Positions 20,725 to 27,558 of a stretch of 27,558 nt of DNA are shown in pieces. The notes below the pieces were generated by a model that had not been told where the DNA came from, searched no databases, and saw only the letters and a list, made by a program, of their open reading frames with translations. Position numbers and translations under genes: made by a program. How positions within the stretch are numbered: position 1 is the first letter of the stretch; each line of letters starts with the position of its first letter. Source of the DNA: a virus; the IMG/VR virus record IMGVR_UViG_3300037226_000003, positions 1 through 27,558 of that record. One strand, given 5' to 3'.

Positions 20725-22086
20725 ATGACAATTGGGTGTGTATTAGTAAGTAGGAATGATAACTATGGTGGTAATCTTAAAGAGAGAGCAACTTATTGTA
20801 TTAATTCTTTAATAAATACAGTTGATGAGATAGTATATGTTGATTGGTCTTCTGATAAGAACTCATTAGTGGATGAAATACAGGGTGATTTAATATATAG
20901 TAATAAATTAAAGTGGATAGTAATTTCTCCAGAAGAAGCTAACATATTACTAGATGGAAAACCTTCACAGAAATGTGTAGAAGTTTTAGGAAGAAATATT
21001 GGCATAAGAAGACTCAATACAGACTTTATACTTTCAACTAATATAGACGTTATCTGTCCCACTAGAAATTACTTTGATTTATTACAGGATAAAGATACTT
21101 TCTATGTTGGAGCTAGACGTAATATTCCACTTAGTGAAGTAACTTCTCAAGAAGAATTAATGAAATTAAATTATCCACAAGTTGGAGATAGCGGTGCCTT
21201 CATTGGGGATGTTTGGTCATTAGTAAATTGTTGTGGTGATTTTCAGTATGCTCATAAAGATGTCTGGTATTCCATAAGAGGATTTGAGGAAAGTCTAATA
21301 GGTAGAGGATTTACAGACTCTAATGTACAGAAGAAAGCACAGTTAAATGGTTTCAAATTAAAGGTAGTAAGGGATATTCCATTCTATCATATTAATCATG
21401 AAGGTGGATTTGGTGGTAGTGGGATAATAAATGATATGGATTTCTCCTTACGAGACTTTGAGAATACTACAAATAAAGAGGATTGGGGATTTAATAATAT
21501 GAAATTAGATGTACATACTTTAGTGAATGATTTCTTTGAATTAAAGATAGGCACACCCTCAGATATATCTGAACATTTACAGTTCTTACATGATGTAACT
21601 GTGGTTATGAATGCAAAACAAGTAGTAGAGTTAGGAGTAAGAGAGGGTTGTAGTACAAGTGCATTTCTGTCTGCTTTAACTGAAACCTCTGGTAATCTTT
21701 GGTCGTGTGATATTCAAAGACCTATAGGAGAAGTAGCTAAATTCTTAGATAACTTTAATTGGAGTTTTAACTTAGGTAACAGTATATCTTTGACTACTAT
21801 TAAGGTAATTCCTAATTCATATGATATTGTATTTATAGATACTAGTCATTTCTTTAACGAGACTTATCAGGAAATGACATTATATTTCCAGAATTTAAGA
21901 CTGGGTGGACTAATGATTTTACATGACTCCAATGAGCCGGTATATGCTACCGAGAAGGATGCAATAAATAGATTTATGGATTTACACACCACTTCTGAGT
22001 GGTTTGAATTCAAGAATAATCATGGGTTGTTTGTTATATGTAAAGGTTCAGAATTCAGCACAAAAGTTAGAGACCTACTAAAATGA
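20725..22086 (+). CDS. Glycosyltransferase - SAM methyltransferase fusion (453 aa)
   Basis: N-terminal half (about 1-250) is a GT-A fold, GT2-like transferase: GCVLVSRNDNYGG, DEIVYVDWSSD, GRNIGIRRLNTDFILSTNIDV with a DxD-like acidic site, and W..IRGFEESLIGRGFTDSNVQKKAQLNG (the GxDE-type loop). The C-terminal half (about 275-453) is a class I methyltransferase: VVELGVREGCSTSAFLSAL (SAM loop), LWSCDIQRP, YDIVFIDTSHFFNETYQ and LRLGGLMILHDSNEP, of the Methyltransf_24 type used on sugars. The product would transfer and O-methylate a sugar. It begins seven bases after the previous stop, in one operon with an epimerase and a second glycosyltransferase. Confidence 0.78.
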   Translation: MTIGCVLVSRNDNYGGNLKERATYCINSLINTVDEIVYVDWSSDKNSLVDEIQGDLIYSNKLKWIVISPEEANILLDGKPSQKCVEVLGRNIGIRRLNTDFILSTNIDVICPTRNYFDLLQDKDTFYVGARRNIPLSEVTSQEELMKLNYPQVGDSGAFIGDVWSLVNCCGDFQYAHKDVWYSIRGFEESLIGRGFTDSNVQKKAQLNGFKLKVVRDIPFYHINHEGGFGGSGIINDMDFSLRDFENTTNKEDWGFNNMKLDVHTLVNDFFELKIGTPSDISEHLQFLHDVTVVMNAKQVVELGVREGCSTSAFLSALTETSGNLWSCDIQRPIGEVAKFLDNFNWSFNLGNSISLTTIKVIPNSYDIVFIDTSHFFNETYQEMTLYFQNLRLGGLMILHDSNEPVYATEKDAINRFMDLHTTSEWFEFKNNHGLFVICKGSEFSTKVRDLLK

Positions 22087-22910
22087 ACAGTCTAGTATTA
22101 GGAAGTAAGGGACTAATTGGATCATATTTGGTAAGTTATTTACAATGTGCTGGTCAAGAAGTATCAGAGATAGATATTAAGAGTGGTAAAGACCAAGACC
22201 TAAGATTTTGGGATTCTCCATCTCTTATTGAGGATAAGTTTAGGAAAGCAGACTTTGTTTACTTCCTAGCTTTTGATGTTGGTGGCTCAAAGTATTTATC
22301 TAGTATTAAGAATAACTTTCAGTATATACGCGATAATGATAGTATTATGTATAATACCTTTTGTGCTTTATCTAACTTACATAAGCCCTTCATATTTGTG
22401 TCTAGTCAGTTAAGTAATTTACTTAGTTCCACATATGGTAATCTAAAATTACTAGGTGAGAAATATACTAACTCCTTAGGTGGAATGACAGCAAAGTTGT
22501 GGAATGTCTATGGTAAACAATCCGGTTCAGAAGATAGATTTTATGTTATCACTGATTTTATAAACAGTGCAATAAAGACTAATGTTATTTCCATGAAAAC
22601 AGACGGAGAAGAGAAGAGACAGTTTCTCTATGCAGGGGATTGTGCTAAAGCCCTTTATACTATGGCAAATAATTATCAAAATAGAGAATATGATATCTCT
22701 TCCTTTGAGTGGACAAGTGTAATTGATTTAGCTAGAATTATTGCAAGTAAGACACAGTCTGCCATTGTTATCTCACCAAATAAGGACGTAATAGGTAGAG
22801 CAAAACTAGAAGAACCCAATAAGGATATTCTGTCTCTGTGGAAACCAGAGACCACTCTTGAGAGAGGAATAGATGAATTAATATCTTATTATAAATATGA
22901 GAGTATTTGA
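22083..22910 (+). CDS. NAD-dependent sugar epimerase/dehydratase (SDR)
   Basis: 275 aa extended-SDR protein. The nucleotide loop is SLVLGSKGLIGSYL (GxxGxxG), and the catalytic pair is in SSTYGNLKLLGEKY (YxxxK). LWNVYGKQSG and RQFLYAGDCAKALYTM are the usual substrate-side motifs of nucleotide-sugar epimerases and dehydratases. It should make or alter an NDP-sugar for the neighbouring glycosyltransferases. The exact substrate is not readable. The ATG overlaps the stop of the previous gene. Confidence 0.8.
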   Translation: MNSLVLGSKGLIGSYLVSYLQCAGQEVSEIDIKSGKDQDLRFWDSPSLIEDKFRKADFVYFLAFDVGGSKYLSSIKNNFQYIRDNDSIMYNTFCALSNLHKPFIFVSSQLSNLLSSTYGNLKLLGEKYTNSLGGMTAKLWNVYGKQSGSEDRFYVITDFINSAIKTNVISMKTDGEEKRQFLYAGDCAKALYTMANNYQNREYDISSFEWTSVIDLARIIASKTQSAIVISPNKDVIGRAKLEEPNKDILSLWKPETTLERGIDELISYYKYESI

Positions 22911-23739
22911 GCATAAGGATCATAATTTAGGTAAAGCTTTCGATAGGATATCTAAAGCATTTCACCAGTATTCTCCAGAATGGATAGAGTGGGTAAGTGA
23001 TCCAACTATCTCTGAAATGGAAATACTACATGCTGTTGGTGGTGGTGAAGTTATACCAATAGAGAATTGTATATCTGCAGGATTAAAGACTATAATTATT
23101 CAGCATACTTATTTCACTAGTGGATACTATAATTGGCCCAAGTTATGGGAAGAAGCCAATTTAACTGTTTCCTTTCATGATTTAACTAAGTATACAGATA
23201 AGAAATTTAACTTTCTACACTGTCCTTGGGGAGCAGACAAGAACACATTCTATACTACAACTTCTATTAGAAACAGAAAGGTATTTACTACAGGTCATGT
23301 GGCTTCTACAGAATGTATAGATAAGTTATATGCTGCTTGTGTGTTGTCAAACAAGGATATGTATCATACTGGTGAGGATTTCAAATTTGGAAGTAGGTAC
23401 CATTTCCTTCCTTACATGGAGGATAATGAGTTAAGACAAGTATTAAATGAATCTCAATATGTCTCCTGTTTAAGAGATGTAGAGGGATTTGAGATGATGG
23501 GAATAGAAGGATTATTTTGTGGTGCTACACCTATAATTCCTAATATTGATACCTATGATTGGTATAGTAAGTATAGTAAGGTAATTGATATGAAAGGTAA
23601 TATAGTAGACCAGTTAGTCTCTATATTGAATGAAGACCCAAAGGAAATCACTTTACCTGAACTTGAAGAGATAAGAAACACCTTTGATTGGAAGACAATA
23701 GTAACTAATATCTTTACCAAGATAAGAGAAAATATATGA
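22897..23739 (+). CDS. GT-B glycosyltransferase (GT4-like)
   Basis: 280 aa. The C-terminal donor domain carries VSCLRDVEGFEMMGIEGLFCGATPIIPN, the E-x7-E region of GT4-type enzymes. LHAVGGGEVIPI, IIIQHTYFTSG and the FHDLTKYTDKKFNFLHCPWGAD hinge belong to the acceptor domain. It is shorter than typical GT4 (about 350-400 aa), so part of the acceptor domain is reduced. Starts inside the epimerase gene (14-base overlap) and ends with an ATGA overlap to the next, so this island is one translational unit. Confidence 0.72.
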   Translation: MRVFEHKDHNLGKAFDRISKAFHQYSPEWIEWVSDPTISEMEILHAVGGGEVIPIENCISAGLKTIIIQHTYFTSGYYNWPKLWEEANLTVSFHDLTKYTDKKFNFLHCPWGADKNTFYTTTSIRNRKVFTTGHVASTECIDKLYAACVLSNKDMYHTGEDFKFGSRYHFLPYMEDNELRQVLNESQYVSCLRDVEGFEMMGIEGLFCGATPIIPNIDTYDWYSKYSKVIDMKGNIVDQLVSILNEDPKEITLPELEEIRNTFDWKTIVTNIFTKIRENI

Positions 23740-23939
23740 TAACAGAAAAACAGTATCATAATCGTGCAAAATGTTTAAAGTGTGGAGATATTATAGAATC
23801 AAAGTCTGTACATGATTTTGTATCTTGTAAATGTGGAGAGATATTTGTAGATGGTGGTCAAGAGTATTTCCGTGCAGGTGCTAAGGATACAAAGAATTTT
23901 CAACCAATGTATGATGAGATTACTATAAATAATAAATAA
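23736..23939 (+). CDS. DUF7695-like zinc-ribbon protein (67 aa)
   Basis: 67 aa: RAKCLKCGDIIESKSVHDFVSCKCGEIFVDGG followed by QEYFRAG. This CLKCGDxIESK-x-HDF-x-CxCG-x-IxVDGG pattern is that of the small DUF7695 proteins found in phages and bacteria, of unknown function, with a CxxC/CxC zinc site. The ATG overlaps the preceding TGA. It may be a general regulator and not part of sugar metabolism. Confidence 0.7.
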   Translation: MITEKQYHNRAKCLKCGDIIESKSVHDFVSCKCGEIFVDGGQEYFRAGAKDTKNFQPMYDEITINNK

Positions 23940-23963
23940 CATCAGGAAAATCAAGAGGTAAAT

Positions 23964-26735
23964 TTGCCAATAGAAGAAAAGTGTCACCAAACAGATGTGG
24001 ATATGATGATATTCGAGTTGATTCGGAATCCTGTTATGCTGTGTGAGTTTATGTATAACTACGATAAACTTGAAACAGAGGAACCATTTGAATTAACTTG
24101 GTATCAGAAGGAAATATTACTAGACTTTAGTAATTATGTAAGTATAGTAGAAGCCCGTGCCACTGGTAAGACTATGGCCTTAACTGCATTAATATTGTGG
24201 TTATTAATATTCAAAACATTTCCAGAAGACTATATTGTATACACTGTACCATCTAAAGTTCATCTTGAGCCCGTATTCTCCAATCTAATTAGGATGTTAC
24301 GCTCCAATACATTCCTGAGACACTTTATAGAACGAGCAGGAGGAATTAATTCTTCTGATTTTACTATCAAGCTAACTAATCAATCCCTATTGATGTGCCG
24401 TATAGCTGGACAGACTGGAACTGGAGCTACAGTAATTGGATTACATAGTCCATTTGTTATAGTAGACGAATCAGGTTACTACCCTTGGGGAACTTGGGTT
24501 GAATTACAACCAACACTTAATACTTTTACTGATGGATATAAATTAATGGTAGCTGGTGTTCCTACAGGAATAAGAGAGAAAAGTGTAAATTATCACTGTG
24601 ACCAAGAAGACTCCAATTATTCTAAGCACCATATTACTGCTTATCAGAATCCCAGATTCACTGATGAAGATAAACGTAAGGCCATAGATCAATATGGTGG
24701 TGAAGACTCAGATGATTATATTCATCTAGTGTGTTTTGCTCCTAATACTCCTATAATTACAGATAATGACATTAAAGACATAGTAGACATACAAGTAGGA
24801 GATACTGTTTTAACTCACAAAGGGGGTTGGGGAAAAGTAGTAAAAACTTTTGAAAGAGATTATAATGGGGATGCAATAGAGATTAAAACAGAGCATTTGT
24901 ATAAACCAATTATATGTACACCAGATCATCCTATTTATGGAATGAAACTCAAAAAGGTTACATGGAGTGGAAATAAACCGTATGCTATATGGAAGGGAAA
25001 TCTTAATAAAAATATAAGACCAAATAATATTAAATCACTTTTCCCTAGTTTTATTGCTGCAAAAGAGTATACTGCTTTAGACAGAGTTAGCTTTCCTAAT
25101 GTTAAATATACTAGACATCTTCCAAAGTATATTGATTTTTCAGAATTTGGTGTAGTTAAAGAAGGTAGTGTATATGCTAGTTGTAGAACAAGAAATGAAA
25201 GTATACGTTCATTACGTGGAAAATTTATTAAAAGAACGGAGCTAGATTCAGACTTACTATTCTTACTTGGACTATTTACTGCGGAAGGGTCTAATCATGA
25301 AGAAAGAGGCCAGTGTTCTATTGCTTTGAACATTTTGGAACAGGGTATTGTAGATAAGTCTAAAAGAGTTCTTGATACTTTGGGATTGCATTATTGGGAA
25401 ACTTTTGCAGGAAATGGTAGATACTTAGTATTCAGTTCAGTTATATTCTCAAAGTTTATTTCTAAGTACATAGGACATGGGGCACACAATAAACACGTTC
25501 CATCTTTTCTTGTCGGTGTAACTTCACAAGAATTATTACCATATCTTGAGGGTTTATTCGCTGGGGATGGAAGTTTAAGTCTACACAATAAAGATATGAA
25601 ACAAACCTATACTACTGTATCAAAAGATTTGGCATACGGAATTTTACACATACTATATGGTTTTTCTATTCACCCATCACTTATATATTCTGCTGGTGGT
25701 AAAGAAATACAAATATATCATAATGCCAAAAAAACAACCACAACTGGTTGTTATACAATAGCATTAAATGTAAAAGAAATAAAGACCATATACTGTAACC
25801 TAAAAGATACTTTTGATACATTTGACAATGGAGACCTCTCTATTAGAATTAGAAACATAAAAACAATACCCTATTCTGGAAAGGTTTACAATTTAGAAGT
25901 AGAAGGTGATAACTCGTATGTAACCTGTGGGTTCTCTGCTCATAACTGTGCAGAACATGGAAAACCAATTTTCTCATTATTTGATCGTTCTTCATTTCTA
26001 CTGAAGTCAGAACCTGTGTATAAATTGGAATTAAGTGGACTACAATTACAAGAGAACTTGTCTGAATATTTGACTAAGATATCATCATTACCCTCAATAT
26101 CTGATAAAAGACTTAGAACAATAATGGGAATAGATTTAGGTTATACTGAACCTACTGCCATTCAAATCTTATATCTAGATAGTGAAGACAGAATTCATTT
26201 TCATGCACGTATAAGAATGGACAAAGTTTCTTATACAATTCAAGAGAAACTAATAGATATCCTAGATACTAAATATAATCCAATTATTATAGGAATGGAT
26301 AAGGGTAACTCTGGTATGTCTACACTACATCATTTACAAAATGATAATGACTATATACATAAGAATTATACTAAGAGACTAATACCAATAGATTTTTCAT
26401 CCTCAATATCATTAGGATTTGATAGTGAAGGTAAAGAAATAAAGAATAAGACTAAACCATTCTCAGTTTCTGCTCTACAGGATTATTCCAATAATCAAAA
26501 GATAATTTATTCTACTATGGATTTGGAAATGGTAACAGAACTGGAACGTATGACCTACTCTAAGAGTGTTAGTGGGGATATAACATATAAGACATTAACA
26601 GTCAGGGGAGGTAAGCGTGGAGAAGACCATTTCACTTCTGCATTATTATGTGGGGTATTGGCCTATTACTTAGAGAATGAATCTTTCAGAGTTAATACTA
26701 AACAGAAAAGTTTATTGAAGCCCATTTGGGTTTAA
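23964..26735 (+). CDS. terL: Terminase large subunit interrupted by an intein
   Basis: 923 aa precursor; 518 aa after splicing. The ATPase domain has the adenine-side Q in LTWYQKEILL, Walker A EARATGKT (63-70), Walker B FVIVDES (164-170) and the coupling MVAGVPTG motif. The intein occupies residues 257-661. The nuclease follows: IMGIDLGYTEPTA (first Asp), IIGMDKGNSGMS (second Asp) and RGEDHFTSALLCG (late Asp). It cuts and packages phage DNA into the head through the portal encoded next. Start is a TTG at 23964, after AAGAGGTAAAT. The exteins join as IHLV-CAEHGKPIF at a conserved stretch between ATPase and nuclease. Confidence 0.92.
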   Translation: MPIEEKCHQTDVDMMIFELIRNPVMLCEFMYNYDKLETEEPFELTWYQKEILLDFSNYVSIVEARATGKTMALTALILWLLIFKTFPEDYIVYTVPSKVHLEPVFSNLIRMLRSNTFLRHFIERAGGINSSDFTIKLTNQSLLMCRIAGQTGTGATVIGLHSPFVIVDESGYYPWGTWVELQPTLNTFTDGYKLMVAGVPTGIREKSVNYHCDQEDSNYSKHHITAYQNPRFTDEDKRKAIDQYGGEDSDDYIHLVCFAPNTPIITDNDIKDIVDIQVGDTVLTHKGGWGKVVKTFERDYNGDAIEIKTEHLYKPIICTPDHPIYGMKLKKVTWSGNKPYAIWKGNLNKNIRPNNIKSLFPSFIAAKEYTALDRVSFPNVKYTRHLPKYIDFSEFGVVKEGSVYASCRTRNESIRSLRGKFIKRTELDSDLLFLLGLFTAEGSNHEERGQCSIALNILEQGIVDKSKRVLDTLGLHYWETFAGNGRYLVFSSVIFSKFISKYIGHGAHNKHVPSFLVGVTSQELLPYLEGLFAGDGSLSLHNKDMKQTYTTVSKDLAYGILHILYGFSIHPSLIYSAGGKEIQIYHNAKKTTTTGCYTIALNVKEIKTIYCNLKDTFDTFDNGDLSIRIRNIKTIPYSGKVYNLEVEGDNSYVTCGFSAHNCAEHGKPIFSLFDRSSFLLKSEPVYKLELSGLQLQENLSEYLTKISSLPSISDKRLRTIMGIDLGYTEPTAIQILYLDSEDRIHFHARIRMDKVSYTIQEKLIDILDTKYNPIIIGMDKGNSGMSTLHHLQNDNDYIHKNYTKRLIPIDFSSSISLGFDSEGKEIKNKTKPFSVSALQDYSNNQKIIYSTMDLEMVTELERMTYSKSVSGDITYKTLTVRGGKRGEDHFTSALLCGVLAYYLENESFRVNTKQKSLLKPIWV
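24732..25946 (+). mobile_element. LAGLIDADG homing intein in terL (405 aa)
   Basis: Begins with Cys1 (CFAPNTPIITDNDIKDI...VGDTVLTHKG, block A). Block B is IICTPDHPIYG (intein residues 60-70). It ends VYNLEVEGDNSYV (block F) and CGFSAHN (block G, His404-Asn405), followed by extein Cys+1. Between them are two LAGLIDADG motifs, FLLGLFTAEGS (about 177-187) and YLEGLFAGDGS (about 271-281), each with an acidic residue near its end, so the endonuclease looks intact. All splicing residues are present: Cys1, the block B His, penultimate His, Asn and Cys+1. Lysine codons here favour AAA, whereas the phage genes around it use AAG more often, which fits an independent origin. Confidence 0.93.
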
Positions 26736-26744
26736 GGATGATAT

Positions 26745-27558
26745 ATGGAAAGCAAATCAACTAGTAAAACTACAAAGAAAGCTGCAGCATCTATTACTAT
26801 ACCAAAGGGTAAATTAAATAATGATGCTATAGCTGCTATAATGACACCATTAGGCACTAATTCTTATAATCCCTGGTCTACGGTGGAAGTAGACACTTTA
26901 GACAGAAATACTACAGATAACTATCTAAAGATAGTAAATCAATGTAGATTCTTCTACAAGAGAGACCCACTTAGTTCCACTACAATAAATAAATTAGTAG
27001 ACCTTGGAGTAACGGACATAGTTATGAGTAGGGAAAATCTATCTGATAACGTATACAGAGTATTTGATGCTCTCAAACCAAAGTTGAAAGAGTTTGCTCA
27101 ATTAATGGCACATGAGTATCTATTATCTGGATTAGTTGTACCAGAGATTGAGTTTACCCCAGTAACTAAAGAACAACTAAATGCATATAATATTAAGAAA
27201 TATACTACACTTACCCTACCAACAACTATGTGGATAAGAGACCCTGCAACAATAACCATAAATTCTTCACTATTAGGGCCAAAGGTTTCTTATTATGTAA
27301 GTGTACCAGATAAATTAGTTTCATTTATAACCAGTGGTGGTACTTATCCTGATGGTACTAAAGATGTAGATTTATACAATAATTTATTGGTATCCTATCC
27401 ACAATTTGTAACTCAGGTAAATGATGGAGCTAAGAAGGTATTATTAAATAATGATAATATCTTTAGACGTAAACCACAATCATATGAACCCTATCCTATT
27501 CCTTATTTGGAATCTGCACTGGAAGCATTACAACATAAACGTAATTTACGAAGAATGG
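26745..27558 (+). CDS. Portal protein, N-terminal part, cut by window edge
   Basis: Frame open to the right edge from the ATG at 26745 (AAGGATGATAT upstream), 271 codons visible. Translation includes VFDALKPKLKEFAQLMAHEYLLSGLVVPEIEF, then MWIRDPATITINSSLLGPKVSYYVSVPDKL, and PYPIPYLESALEALQHKRNLRRM. The crown-less opening, a strand-rich wing region and the final PYLESALEALxHKRNLRRMD pattern are as in phage portal proteins, and its place right after terL agrees. It forms the dodecameric DNA gate of the head. The C-terminal half is outside the window. Confidence 0.75.
   Translation, partial: MESKSTSKTTKKAAASITIPKGKLNNDAIAAIMTPLGTNSYNPWSTVEVDTLDRNTTDNYLKIVNQCRFFYKRDPLSSTTINKLVDLGVTDIVMSRENLSDNVYRVFDALKPKLKEFAQLMAHEYLLSGLVVPEIEFTPVTKEQLNAYNIKKYTTLTLPTTMWIRDPATITINSSLLGPKVSYYVSVPDKLVSFITSGGTYPDGTKDVDLYNNLLVSYPQFVTQVNDGAKKVLLNNDNIFRRKPQSYEPYPIPYLESALEALQHKRNLRRM

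Overview
The window is part of the genome of a tailed double-stranded DNA phage (Caudoviricetes). It carries a terminase large subunit, the start of a portal gene, and a self-contained replication and recombination set. DNA is AT-rich (about one third G+C by eye) and genes are packed with ATGA or TAATG overlaps and strong Shine-Dalgarno (SD) sites. The host cannot be read directly. One lipoprotein (5257-5937) has a cysteine followed by a long Thr/Pro linker, a style very common in Chloroflexota (for example Anaerolineae), so such a host is a reasonable but unproven guess. Standard bacterial code fits: TAG, TAA and TGA all end genes.

Layout. Everything from 18714 down to 1 reads leftward (minus strand); everything from 19088 to the right end reads rightward. 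Between them, 18715-19087 is a divergent control region. It has tandem leftward sigma70-like promoters, a rightward promoter, three 11-bp direct repeats and a dyad over the rightward -35. The same promoter type (TTGACA, 16-17 bp, usually an extended TGnTATAAT) recurs inside the leftward operon at 15659, 12285, 9753 and 6386, so the operon is internally re-initiated.

Leftward (early) module, in transcription order: family A DNA polymerase, RecA/UvsX recombinase, a small protein, a gp32-like zinc SSB, a possible helicase loader, DnaB helicase, an Hjc-like resolvase, a coiled protein, a Cas4/RecB-like Fe-S nuclease, an HTH protein and a DnaQ-like exonuclease. Next come deoxynucleotide kinase, a membrane protein, a divergent ThyX-like protein, a superinfection-immunity-like membrane protein, a compositionally odd 84-aa protein and the lipoprotein. 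Last are Toprim primase, IMPDH/GMP-reductase-family enzyme, 5'-nucleotidase-like HAD protein, HD phosphohydrolase and class II ribonucleotide reductase (cut by the left edge). The set replicates DNA, rebuilds the dNTP pool and probably protects the infected cell from other phages. Two tRNA-like RNAs with unusual T-loops lie in this operon.

Rightward (late) module: four small zinc-finger/ribbon proteins, a 266-aa zinc-ribbon protein that may be the small terminase, then a four-gene sugar island (glycosyltransferase-methyltransferase fusion, epimerase/dehydratase, GT-B glycosyltransferase, DUF7695-like zinc ribbon). The terminase large subunit follows, interrupted by a 405-aa LAGLIDADG intein, and then the 5' part of the portal gene, cut by the right edge.

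Most notable: the terL intein; the glycan island between packaging genes; the tRNA-like RNAs; the architecture of the divergent switch with 11-bp repeats; the in-frame amber next to nrdJ; and the Chloroflexota-style lipoprotein beside a superinfection-immunity protein.
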